Positions 1 to 6,107 of a stretch of 7,482 nucleotides of DNA are shown one piece after another (the stretch's first letter is position 1; the number at the start of each line of letters is the position of its first letter). The notes below the pieces were generated by a model. That model was not told the origin of the DNA. It saw only the letters and a list, made by a program, of their open reading frames with translations, and ran no database searches. The DNA is from Nocardia sp. Lineage in GTDB: Bacteria > Actinomycetota > Actinomycetes > Mycobacteriales > Mycobacteriaceae. The translations under genes and the position numbers were made by a program. The stretch is from NCBI GenBank assembly GCA_013361595.1, contig JABFXT010000590.1, positions 1-7,482 on the forward strand, written 5' to 3'.

Positions 1-49
1 GAACAGTGGGCGTACCGGGGGTTTGCGCCGGTCGTGGCGCCGGAGCCGG

Positions 50-2161
50 CTACCCGGCCGGGGCCGGAGCCGCCCGGCCCGGTTCGCCCGGCGCGACGAA
101 CAGCGGCCGGTCGGTCGGGAGATTGATGAAACTCGGCGCGGCCGGATCCAGCTGCAGATGCTGCGGCGCGAGTTCGGTGTTGTTCAGCATGGGCCGGAAG
201 GCCAGTGCTTTGGGGGAGTTACCGGCGAATACGTCGAGCCGCAGCCGGTGCCCCGGCGCCAGCACGGCCTGGATCGGAATGACCGCGATATCGAGGGCGA
301 CCGGCTCGCCGGGTACCACTTTGCGCACACTGTCGAGGGTGAGCGGGTTGTGCGGCGCGGTGAGGTCACCGCTGGCCGAGCGGGTGCTGCGGGCCTCGTC
401 GATCGCGCGCAGCGACGCGGTGAGCTGGCCGGTGCTCAGCACGGTCGAGGTGCCGTCCGGCGCCACATCGTTGACCGTGACGTTCCAATAGCCGTCCGCG
501 GCGTCGTGGACCGTCTCTAGATGCACATTGATCGGTCCGGAGATGATCGTGCGTTCGGCGATCGGCTCGGTGGTGAAGGTGAGCGCATTGCGTTCGGCGA
601 TGCGGGAATCCTTGGCGCACATATCCAGCACCGCGCCGATCCCCGCCGACCCCTGCGCCATATCCCGCGAGCACAGATTCGTCAGCCCCGGCGCCACCGT
701 GAGACGGTCGGACCCGCCCGGCTGTCCGGTGAGCGATCCGTCGTGCACGCTGTCGTCGGTGGTCCCGCTGGGGGCGCCGGACAGATAGACCCGCCGATGT
801 GTCATCCCCGGCTGCGGGAACTGGTCCATGACCACCCCGTTTCCACCCTGCTCCCAGACGATCACCGGGCCGTAGCCGGCGATCCCGTTGTCGATGTCCT
901 TGAGCCAGTGGTCGAACCACGCGCGCTGTAGTACGTCCAGTCGCGGCGGCGCCCCCGGCCGCCCCGTGCCCGAACCCGGGTTGGCGTGATAGGTGTCGCC
1001 GACGATCAGTTGCTTACGGCCCGGCGGGAGCTGGATGTCGTTGTAGAGGGTGGTCGCGCTGTTGGCGAAGATATCGTGCCAGCCGCCGTAGACGAAGGTC
1101 GGCACGGTGATCTTCTCCGGATTGCCCATGATGCCCTGCCGGAAGGCACTGTTCTCGTCGAGCGCGTCGGACAGCGCCGGTGGCATATTGCGCAGCGACG
1201 GTGTGAGCAGGGCCTGGGCCAGCAGATCGTAGTTCGTCGCGGGATCGGCCATCCGGTCGCTGAGCCACTGCCAGTCGAAGGTGCCGTTGAGCATGGCCTG
1301 CACATCCGGCATGAGTTTGGCCTGGTTGACCTGGTTCAGCCACAGGGGCAGGAAGGTCACGCCCACCCCGCCGCCCGGGGCCACGACGTCACGCATGAGA
1401 TCGCTGCCCGGCTCGACCGGGAAGATGGCCTGGAGCGGTTTCGGTGCGTTCTCCGCGGCGCGCAATTGGTTGATCCCCGCATAGGATCCGCCGCTCATCG
1501 CGACCCGGCCGTTGGACCACGGCTGCCGCGCCGACCATTCGATCACTTCGCGGGTATCGAGTTGTTCGCGTTCGCCGAGGGTGTCCCAGAGTCCTTGCGA
1601 CTGTCCGGTGCCGCGCACATCGACCGAGACGACCGTGTATCCGGCGCGGACGAGCTGGCTGTCGAGCCCCAGCACGGTCGCCACCGTGCCGCCGTCGAGG
1701 GCGTGCAGCAGATCCTCGAATCCGCTGATCGGGGTGCCGGTCAGATTGATCCGGCGCACCAGGTCCATGGTCCACTGCCGCACTCCGGGATCGCCCATCG
1801 CCGAGTCGATGAGGCTCGACATCATCTTCGAGTACGGCGTCATGGTGACGATCGTGGGCAGCGGCCGGGTCTCCACAGCTCCACCCGCCGCCGCCGGCCG
1901 GTACACATCGGCCTTGAGTACGACACCGTCGCTCATGGTGATCAGCACGTCTTTGTCGATCTGGGTTTCGGGATACGGCTGCGGCCCGTCGTGCAGGGCG
2001 GTCCACTGCTGGGCGAGTTCGGCCGGTGACACCGCGGGCGCGGTATCACGGTGTACCGGGTGGCGCGCGGATTGTGCTGCCACCACCAGGATCACGGTCA
2101 CGATGACGACCACGGTGGCGGCCGCGGCGGCCGCGAGCCCGTGAACCCGGTACAGCCGCAT
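50..2161 (-). CDS. Membrane-anchored CocE/NonD-family serine hydrolase (X-Pro dipeptidyl-peptidase-like)
   Basis: Predicted alpha/beta hydrolase that cleaves ester or amide bonds; the substrate is unknown. From the ATG at 2161 it is 703 residues. Residues about 8-31 form one hydrophobic segment after MRLYRVHG, so the catalytic part is probably anchored outside the membrane. The nucleophile elbow GGSYAG puts Ser at about 226. Asp at about 363 (GGWHDIF) and His at about 392 (DTYHAN) complete the triad. The Ser-Asp and Asp-His spacings (137 and 29) are close to those of Rhodococcus cocaine esterase (S117, D259, H287). About residues 535-690 form the C-terminal beta-sandwich typical of the family, followed by a Pro/Ala-rich tail. 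An in-frame ATG 20 codons upstream exists, but the 2161 start has a GGAGGG seven bases before it. It is a single gene; the only minus-strand gene upstream is the broken methyltransferase, about 140 bases away. Family assignment is firm; substrate is not. Confidence 0.93.
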   Translation of the reverse strand: MRLYRVHGLAAAAAATVVVIVTVILVVAAQSARHPVHRDTAPAVSPAELAQQWTALHDGPQPYPETQIDKDVLITMSDGVVLKADVYRPAAAGGAVETRPLPTIVTMTPYSKMMSSLIDSAMGDPGVRQWTMDLVRRINLTGTPISGFEDLLHALDGGTVATVLGLDSQLVRAGYTVVSVDVRGTGQSQGLWDTLGEREQLDTREVIEWSARQPWSNGRVAMSGGSYAGINQLRAAENAPKPLQAIFPVEPGSDLMRDVVAPGGGVGVTFLPLWLNQVNQAKLMPDVQAMLNGTFDWQWLSDRMADPATNYDLLAQALLTPSLRNMPPALSDALDENSAFRQGIMGNPEKITVPTFVYGGWHDIFANSATTLYNDIQLPPGRKQLIVGDTYHANPGSGTGRPGAPPRLDVLQRAWFDHWLKDIDNGIAGYGPVIVWEQGGNGVVMDQFPQPGMTHRRVYLSGAPSGTTDDSVHDGSLTGQPGGSDRLTVAPGLTNLCSRDMAQGSAGIGAVLDMCAKDSRIAERNALTFTTEPIAERTIISGPINVHLETVHDAADGYWNVTVNDVAPDGTSTVLSTGQLTASLRAIDEARSTRSASGDLTAPHNPLTLDSVRKVVPGEPVALDIAVIPIQAVLAPGHRLRLDVFAGNSPKALAFRPMLNNTELAPQHLQLDPAAPSFINLPTDRPLFVAPGEPGRAAPAPAG

Positions 2162-2168
2162 GAACAAA

Positions 2169-2174
2169 CCCTCC
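2169..2174 (-). promoter_or_regulatory. Shine-Dalgarno site that sets the hydrolase start
   Basis: GGAGGG on the minus strand, seven bases before the ATG at 2161. It favours this start over the upstream in-frame ATG at 2221. The longer reading would place a charged, unconserved-looking 20-residue stretch before the membrane anchor. Confidence 0.75.
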
Positions 2175-2255
2175 ACCTCGTGGTTCCGGTTTCCGCGCAC
2201 AGGTGGAGCCGACGATAGCAATCCGCTCTGGCCGGATCGGGTTCCGACGCGCGGT

Positions 2256-2271
2256 CCCGGTGGTCACCGGG
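2256..2271 (-). terminator. GC-rich hairpin downstream of the methyltransferase (weak terminator candidate)
   Basis: CCCGGTG and CACCGGG form a 7-bp inverted repeat around two bases; in RNA this would be about six pairs with a four-base loop. It begins about 30 bases after the ancestral methyltransferase stop at 2301. There is no U-tract, which is common for actinobacterial hairpin terminators, so a role in termination is only inferred. It could instead be an operator for the hydrolase gene. Confidence 0.3.
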
Positions 2272-2300
2272 TCCGAGATGGAGGGGATCCGCGCCGGGCG

Positions 2301-2435
2301 TCAGTCCGCGCGCCGCACCCGCAGTACGAGATCCTTGATCTGATGCCCCGCGGCGGGCCGGTTGCGATCACGCCGATCGTCGACCTCGACGGTCCATCCG
2401 TCGCCGAGGAGCGGCACGATCTCGGACGGCTGCTA
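2301..2435 (-). pseudogene. Readable C-terminal 43 codons of the methyltransferase behind the TAG
   Basis: Directly after the TAG at 2433-2435, the same frame continues for 43 sense codons to a TGA at 2301-2303. The translation begins QPSEIVPLLGDGWTVEVDD and ends HQIKDLVLRVRRAD. That is the usual ending of this methyltransferase family: a strand with a WxVEV-type core, then an H...DxVLRxRR strand. Codon use stays GC-rich at third positions and there is no other stop or frameshift. The whole gene, 2301-2891, would encode about 196 residues, the normal family size. A single-base nonsense change, a sequencing error or stop-codon readthrough would each explain it. Confidence 0.85.
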
Positions 2436-2891
2436 GAAGTCGTAGGGATCGAAATCGTGTTCGTTCTCGTGGCGCGGCGGGAATTCGGTGGGATCGTGCG
2501 CGACGAACAACAGGGTCCCGCCCGGGGCCACGGCGTCCAGCAACCCACGAACGGTGGCGTGGCCGGATTCGTGGGCGATCGGGAAATAGTGCGCCGAGAC
2601 CAGATCGAACGAACCCTTCGGCATCGGCGCGGCGGCGATGTCGGCGCGCTGCCAGGTGATCTCCGGATGCCCGGCCGCCGCCCGGTCCAGCGCCACCTGC
2701 GAGATGTCCACGGCGGTCACCTGCCAGCCCTGTCCGGCCAGCCAGTACGCGTCCGCGCCCTCACCACAGCCGAGGTCGAGGGCCCGGCCGGGTGTCATAC
2801 CGGTCACTTCGGTGACGAGGGCGTCGTTGGGCAACCCGCTGAAACGTTGTTCGCTGCCGCTGTACATCTCATCCCAGAACTGCTGGTCCAT
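2433..2891 (-). CDS. Class I SAM-dependent methyltransferase, C-terminally truncated by an in-frame TAG
   Basis: A 152-residue Rossmann-fold methyltransferase starting MDQQFWDEMYSG. The SAM-binding motif I (ALDLGCGEGADAYWLA) lies at about 37-52. The acidic ribose-binding position is in VTAVDIS (D62). FDLVSAHYF is at 95-103 and the PGGTLLFVAHDP strand is at 123-134. An upstream in-frame ATG (2975) would add 28 residues unlike the family, while the 2891 start has AGGAG seven bases upstream, so it is preferred. The frame stops after FDPYDF, before the last two beta strands of the fold, although the same frame continues with a typical family ending (separate entry). It is transcribed divergently from the XRE/cupin regulator, 91 bases away, which is its likely controller. 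The methyl acceptor cannot be told; TehB-like or small-molecule methyltransferases are possible. The truncated protein is probably unstable or inactive unless the TAG is read through. Confidence 0.85.
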   Translation of the reverse strand: MDQQFWDEMYSGSEQRFSGLPNDALVTEVTGMTPGRALDLGCGEGADAYWLAGQGWQVTAVDISQVALDRAAAGHPEITWQRADIAAAPMPKGSFDLVSAHYFPIAHESGHATVRGLLDAVAPGGTLLFVAHDPTEFPPRHENEHDFDPYDF

Positions 2892-2898
2892 GCGTTTT

Positions 2899-2903
2899 CT
2901 CCT
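2899..2903 (-). promoter_or_regulatory. Shine-Dalgarno site that sets the methyltransferase start
   Basis: AGGAG on the minus strand, seven bases before the ATG at 2891. It supports that start over the ATG at 2975, which would lie inside the regulator's promoter region. Confidence 0.7.
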
Positions 2904-2947
2904 GGTGTGGTCGGATCTGCTGTCCAGCATCCGGGCAAACAGCTGGC

Positions 2948-2982
2948 TTGACAAATTTATTTGCCATATCTGCAATATAGGT
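2948..2982 (+). promoter_or_regulatory. Promoter of the XRE/cupin gene, probably leaderless, with an overlapping operator candidate
   Basis: A perfect -35 hexamer TTGACA (2948-2953) is followed 17 bases later by TGCAAT (2971-2976), a fair -10. The start of transcription would then fall at or next to the ATG at 2983. No Shine-Dalgarno sequence is present, so a leaderless mRNA is inferred. Between the hexamers lies the inverted repeat CAAAT-TT-ATTTG (2952-2963), followed by TTGC-N7-GCAA (2961-2975). These are plausible binding sites for the regulator itself. The block is much richer in A/T than its surroundings and also lies upstream of the divergent methyltransferase. Confidence 0.6.
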
Positions 2983-3564
2983 ATGGATCAGGAGTTCGGC
3001 GAGGTCATCGATGCCATCGGACCGCGACTGCGCGAGCTGCGCCGCCGCAACGGGACGACACTGGCGGCACTGTCCGAGGTCACCGGCATCCCGGTGAGCA
3101 CACTGTCACGTCTGGAATCCGGCCAGCGCAAACCCAGCCTCGAACTGCTGCTCCCTCTGGCCAAGGCGCATCAGGTGCCGCTGGACGAACTCGTCGACGC
3201 ACCGGAGACCGGCGACCCCCGGGTGCACACGCGCCCGGTCACCCGGCACGGTCAGACCTTCATCCCGCTGACCCGCAGGCCCGGTGGCCTACAGGCCTAC
3301 AAGCAGATCCTGTCCGGTCGCGCGGCCGCCCAGCCCGATCCGCGCACGCACGAGGGCTACCACTGGCTCTACGTGCTCAACGGCAAGCTGCGCTTGATCC
3401 TGGGCGACCAGGACATGATCCTCACCCCGGGCGAAGTCGCCGAATTCGATACCCATCTGCCGCACTGGTTCGGCAACGCCGACGAGCATCCGGTCGAATA
3501 TCTGAGCATCTACGGCCCACAGGGCGAGCGGTTCCACATCAAGGCCAGATATCGGCCCGAGTGA
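2983..3564 (+). CDS. XRE-family transcriptional regulator with C-terminal cupin domain
   Basis: A 193-residue DNA-binding regulator. Residues about 13-70 form the lambda-Cro/XRE helix-turn-helix (LRELRRRNGTTLAALSEVTG, then IPVSTLSRLESGQRKPSLE). Residues about 105-187 form a cupin_2 barrel (HEGYHWLYVLNGKLRL, then LTPGEVAEFDTHLPHWF) that in this family senses a small ligand. The pair of domains is the usual architecture and the length is normal. The ATG at 2983 is chosen because the helix-turn-helix begins just after it; the frame is open further upstream, but that stretch overlaps the divergent methyltransferase. It has no Shine-Dalgarno site and seems leaderless. Its position opposite the methyltransferase suggests it represses that gene and itself. 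The ligand is unknown. Confidence 0.92.
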   Translation: MDQEFGEVIDAIGPRLRELRRRNGTTLAALSEVTGIPVSTLSRLESGQRKPSLELLLPLAKAHQVPLDELVDAPETGDPRVHTRPVTRHGQTFIPLTRRPGGLQAYKQILSGRAAAQPDPRTHEGYHWLYVLNGKLRLILGDQDMILTPGEVAEFDTHLPHWFGNADEHPVEYLSIYGPQGERFHIKARYRPE

Positions 3565-3728
3565 TATCGGATCCACCCCTGCGCTGCGGAAATACATATA
3601 GTTACCGTTTCGTGATCCGGGTTGTCCGTGTCGTTTCCGGATCGGCGCGCATTTCGGCGAAATATGACTCCCCGGGTTTGCAGGACCGACATATAGCTGT
3701 GGTGTATTTCCAACGCTGTTCGAGCAGT
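3565..3728. other. Intergenic stretch between the regulator and the NlpC/P60 gene
   Basis: This first part of a 246-base gap holds no convincing gene. It is relatively A/T-rich and contains the octamer ACATATAG twice (3594-3601 and 3689-3696). TATAGT at 3597-3602 and TATAGC at 3692-3697 resemble -10 hexamers, but neither has a good -35 partner. The promoter of the NlpC/P60 gene is probably here but cannot be placed. No terminator with a clear stem was found after the regulator stop. Confidence 0.4.
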
Positions 3729-3760
3729 CGGTGACGGCCTCACCGCGCACTTGGCGGTGA
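3729..3760 (+). promoter_or_regulatory. Mutually exclusive hairpins in the leader of the NlpC/P60 gene
   Basis: TCACCGC (3740-3746) can pair perfectly with GCGGTGA downstream (3754-3760, 7-base loop). Its first six bases can instead pair perfectly with CGGTGA upstream (3729-3734, 5-base loop). The two stems exclude each other, as in attenuators or riboswitch expression platforms. They end 50 bases before the ATG at 3811. The layout could equally be a set of inverted and direct protein-binding half sites. No match to the c-di-AMP (ydaO) riboswitch was recognised, although that element often precedes actinobacterial cell-wall hydrolase genes. Confidence 0.45.
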
Positions 3761-3810
3761 AAGTCTCTGTGTTCCACCGGCTCTCGACCTGAGCACGGAG
3801 GACCGCAATT

Positions 3811-4353
3811 ATGGATTCTGTACCGATACGTCAGCGCTGCGCCGCACTGGCCCTCATGGCCGCCGCGGCCGGCGCCATTCTCGGAACGACAGCACCCGCC
3901 CAGGCTCAGCCGATAAACCTTCCGGGTCTCGGCACCTTCGAACTCCCTGATCAGATCCCGCTGCCGGCCGGTATCCCCGGCATCGGCATCCCCGCCCCGC
4001 AGGTCTCACCCGCTCCGCCGGTCGGCGATATCGCGGTGGCGGCGGCACGCAGCAAACTCGGGGCACCCTACGTCTCCGGCGGCACCGGCCCGAATGTGTT
4101 CGACTGCTCGGGCCTGGTGCAGTGGGCATACCAGCAGGCCGGCGTGCAGGTACCACGCACCAGCTGGTCCCAGCTGTCCGCGGGCACCCCGGTGTCGCTG
4201 GACCAGCTGCACGTCGGCGACGTGATCTCCTACAGTGGCGGCGGCCATTCCGCGCTGTATGCCGGAGACGGTCAAGTCATCCACGCCGCGACCGACACCG
4301 TGGAGATCTCGCCCCTCTCGTATTCGCCCGTGGTCGGAGCGCGCCGCTTCTGA
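3811..4353 (+). CDS. Secreted NlpC/P60 (C40) peptidoglycan endopeptidase
   Basis: A 180-residue exported cysteine peptidase predicted to cleave the peptide stems of peptidoglycan (gamma-D-Glu to diaminopimelate bond in the family). Residues 1-32 are a signal peptide with a hydrophobic core and a likely cut after AQA. Residues 33-72 are a Pro/Gly/Ile-rich linker. The NlpC/P60 domain follows, with catalytic Cys99 in FDCSGLVQWAY, His146 in GGGHSALYAGDG and the third polar residue probably His158 (VIHAAT). It is a minimal single-domain form, with no SH3 or coiled-coil part as in RipA. The usual PYVWGG before the cysteine reads PYVSGG here. The ATG has GGAGGA eight bases upstream. It stands alone and converges on the thiolase. 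It probably acts in cell separation or wall turnover. Family call is firm. Confidence 0.93.
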   Translation: MDSVPIRQRCAALALMAAAAGAILGTTAPAQAQPINLPGLGTFELPDQIPLPAGIPGIGIPAPQVSPAPPVGDIAVAAARSKLGAPYVSGGTGPNVFDCSGLVQWAYQQAGVQVPRTSWSQLSAGTPVSLDQLHVGDVISYSGGGHSALYAGDGQVIHAATDTVEISPLSYSPVVGARRF

Positions 4354-4432
4354 CCCGGGCCGCGACGTGGTCCCGGCCGACCGGCGGCAAGCCCGAACCA
4401 CAGCCTCGGGCCCACGACGCACCGGTGTGGGG

Positions 4433-4462
4433 CTGCCCCGGAAGGTTTACGTTCCGGGGCGG
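4433..4462. terminator. Bidirectional hairpin terminator between the NlpC/P60 and thiolase genes
   Basis: GCCCCGGAA (4435-4443) and TTCCGGGGC (4452-4460) form a perfect 9-bp stem around an 8-base loop. It extends by a possible wobble and one more G-C pair. It lies 80 bases after the NlpC/P60 stop and 17 bases after the thiolase stop, so it can serve both converging genes. It lacks a long U-tract, as many actinobacterial terminators do. Confidence 0.7.
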
Positions 4463-4476
4463 TCCCGCACCGGGTT

Positions 4477-5643
4477 TCAGAGTCGTTCGATGATGGTGGC
4501 GTTGGCCAGGCCACCCGCCTCGCACATCGTCTGCAGCGCGTACCGGCCACCGGTCTGTTCGAGGTGGTTGACCATGGTGGCCAGGATCCGCACACCCGAG
4601 GCACCCAGCGGGTGTCCCAGCGCGATGGCTCCGCCGCGCGGGTTCAGTTTCTCCGGATCGGCGTTCAGTTCGTGCTGCCAGACCAGCGGCACCGGCGCGA
4701 ACGCCTCGTTGACCTCGTAGGCATCGATATCGTCGATGGTCAGCCCGGCCCGCTCCAGCACTTTCTTCGACGCCGGAACCGGCGCGGTCAGCATGAGCAG
4801 CGGATCGTCACCGACCACCGCGAAGGAGTGGAACCGCGCCCGCGGCCGCAGGCCGAGTTTCGTGGCCGTCTGCTCACTCATGATCAACGCCGCCGACGCG
4901 CCGTCGGTGAGCGGCGAGGAGTTGCCCGGGGTGATGGACCAGGTGATCTCCGGGAATCGCTGCGTGTACTGCTCGTCGGCGAACGCGGGCTTCAGGCCGG
5001 CCAGTTTCTCCGGCGTGGACCCGGCCCGGATGGTCTCGTCGGCGGTCAGCTCACCGGCGGCGACCAGTTCCCGGTCGAACCCGCCGGCCGCGGCGGTCTC
5101 GGCCGCGAGCCGATGCGATCGCGCCGCGAACTCGTCGAGCGTGGCCCGGTCGAGCTTCCAGCGGGCGGCCAGGATCTCGGCGGCCACCCCCTGCTGCACC
5201 AGACCCGCCGGGTACCGGTGCGCGATGGGGCCGCGATTGGCGTCCTGCCCCTGCGCGTTGGAGAACATGGGTACCCGGCTCATCGACTCCACACCGCAGG
5301 CGATGGCGATTTCGTAGGCGCCGGCGAGCACGCCCTGGGCCGCGAAATGCGCTGCCTGCTGGGAGGATCCGCACTGCCGGTCCACCGTGGTGGCCGGTAC
5401 CGATTCGGGGAACCCGGCGGCCAGCACCGCGGTCCGGGAGATGTTGAAGGCCTGCTCCCCGCTCTGGGTCACGCAGCCGCCGATGACATCGTCGACCAGC
5501 GCCGGATCCAGGTCGTTGCGCTGCAGCAGCTCGGTCAGCACCCCGGCGAGCAGGGTCGCCGGGTGCACCCCGGACAAACCACCACCGGCCTTACCCTTCC
5601 CGGACGGCGTGCGAACCACATCGACGATGACGGCGGACTGCAT
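4477..5643 (-). CDS. Acetyl-CoA acyltransferase (thiolase), FadA6-like
   Basis: A 388-residue thiolase that either splits 3-ketoacyl-CoA with CoA (beta-oxidation) or condenses acyl-CoAs. All active-site elements are present: nucleophile Cys91 in TTVDRQCGSSQQA, NEAF at 312-315, His344 in GGAIALGHPLGASG and the acid/base Cys374 in QTMCEAGG. The C-terminus ANATIIERL and motifs such as GLRPRAR, ADPEKLNP and GGRYALQTMCE recall mycobacterial FadA6, the thiolase of steroid-ring catabolism, more than FadA5. This comparison is from memory, so no symbol is given. Length is normal and the frame is intact. The ATG has AGGAGG four bases upstream. There are no beta-oxidation neighbours in the window. A palindrome upstream suggests control by a dimeric repressor. 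The steroid or fatty-acid substrate cannot be settled here. Confidence 0.95.
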   Translation of the reverse strand: MQSAVIVDVVRTPSGKGKAGGGLSGVHPATLLAGVLTELLQRNDLDPALVDDVIGGCVTQSGEQAFNISRTAVLAAGFPESVPATTVDRQCGSSQQAAHFAAQGVLAGAYEIAIACGVESMSRVPMFSNAQGQDANRGPIAHRYPAGLVQQGVAAEILAARWKLDRATLDEFAARSHRLAAETAAAGGFDRELVAAGELTADETIRAGSTPEKLAGLKPAFADEQYTQRFPEITWSITPGNSSPLTDGASAALIMSEQTATKLGLRPRARFHSFAVVGDDPLLMLTAPVPASKKVLERAGLTIDDIDAYEVNEAFAPVPLVWQHELNADPEKLNPRGGAIALGHPLGASGVRILATMVNHLEQTGGRYALQTMCEAGGLANATIIERL

Positions 5644-5670
5644 AGTCCCTCCTGAAATGCTCGTTCCGGC

Positions 5671-5704
5671 CGGTCAAGTTAATGACCGTTCGACTATAAG
5701 TTAA
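5671..5704 (-). promoter_or_regulatory. Thiolase promoter region with palindromic operator candidate
   Basis: CGGTCAAGTTAATGACCG (5671-5688) is a 6-bp perfect inverted repeat around six bases, 28 bases before the thiolase ATG. TATAGT on the minus strand (5693-5698) is a good -10, which would put transcription start inside the palindrome; no clear -35 was found. AAGTTAA occurs at 5676-5682 and again at 5698-5704, exactly 22 bases apart, on the same face of the helix. A TetR-type repressor site is a reasonable inference; the regulator is not in the window. Confidence 0.5.
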
Positions 5705-5962
5705 CACGGATTCGCATATTTCGACAGGCCCGCCGGGACGGAGGGACCAGGGACGAAGACAAAGCAGCGACCCTCGCCCATCGACCCGCGATCGAGCGCC
5801 GTACGACTGCGGTTTCGAGGACAACCCGGAGAGCCCGATACACATCAGAGCCGCGACCAGCATGTGTACGACGACCAGAAATCACCGAAACGGCCGAGTC
5901 GAGGACCGGTAGCCGCGAGGCGTCCGATTCGGATGGGTTATTGCCGAAAAGCCAGAATCAGA

Positions 5963-5989
5963 TGGCGTGTACCGGTTACGTACACGCCA
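5963..5989. repeat. Perfect 10-bp inverted repeat (hairpin or operator)
   Basis: TGGCGTGTAC (5963-5972) and GTACACGCCA (5980-5989) are perfect reverse complements around CGGTTAC. It is the longest uninterrupted stem seen in the window. It lies in a gene-free stretch about 165 bases before the exporter start and is not followed by a T-run on either strand. It may be a terminator, a leader hairpin or the operator of a dimeric regulator. Confidence 0.65.
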
Positions 5990-6095
5990 CCTCCGCGCCG
6001 ACTCGGCCCGCAACCGCCGGTTGGTTACAGAATTGTGCGGCGCCGTCAATATTTCGTGAACTGTAGATTCGAATGCACGAGAAATACATGCATTC

Positions 6096-6107
6096 CCCGC
6101 CGGCGGG
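6096..6107. repeat. 12-bp GC palindrome in the exporter leader
   Basis: CCCGCCGGCGGG is a perfect palindrome flanked by TTC and AAA, so the symmetry resumes after one mismatch. GAATGC (6071-6076) and GCATTC (6090-6095) form another inverted repeat just before it. Both lie 50-85 bases upstream of the preferred GTG start and could be regulator sites or RNA structure. Chance is possible for a GC-only palindrome in this genome. Confidence 0.35.

Noticed and set aside
1..126. Plus-strand frame open from the window start to TGA 124-126 (begins EQWAYRGFAPVVAPEP)
   Set aside because: Could be the end of a converging gene, but only 41 residues are visible, it is Pro/Arg-rich, all frames are open in this GC-rich stretch, and most of it overlaps the hydrolase gene.
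986..2029. Long plus-strand open frame opposite the hydrolase gene
   Set aside because: Antisense shadow of a high-GC gene: Arg/His/Gly-rich translation, no recognisable domain, no ribosome-binding site.
3548..3570. Direct repeat GATATCGG-N7-GATATCGG across the regulator stop codon
   Set aside because: Short, partly coding, and with no structural or functional support; likely chance.
3594..3696. ACATATAG repeated 95 bases apart
   Set aside because: An octamer repeated in an A/T-rich gap is weak evidence; neither copy has a convincing -35 partner.
3661..3810. c-di-AMP (ydaO) riboswitch before the NlpC/P60 gene
   Set aside because: The conserved core I would expect was not seen; only the competing hairpins are supported.
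4564..5655. Long plus-strand open frame opposite the thiolase gene
   Set aside because: Antisense shadow; Arg/Gly-rich translation with no domain, while the minus strand encodes a complete thiolase.
5591..5863. Minus-strand frame beginning MLVAALMCIGLSGLSS that looks like a small exported protein
   Set aside because: No ribosome-binding site, poor codon pattern after the first 20 codons, and it reads through the thiolase promoter and into the thiolase gene.
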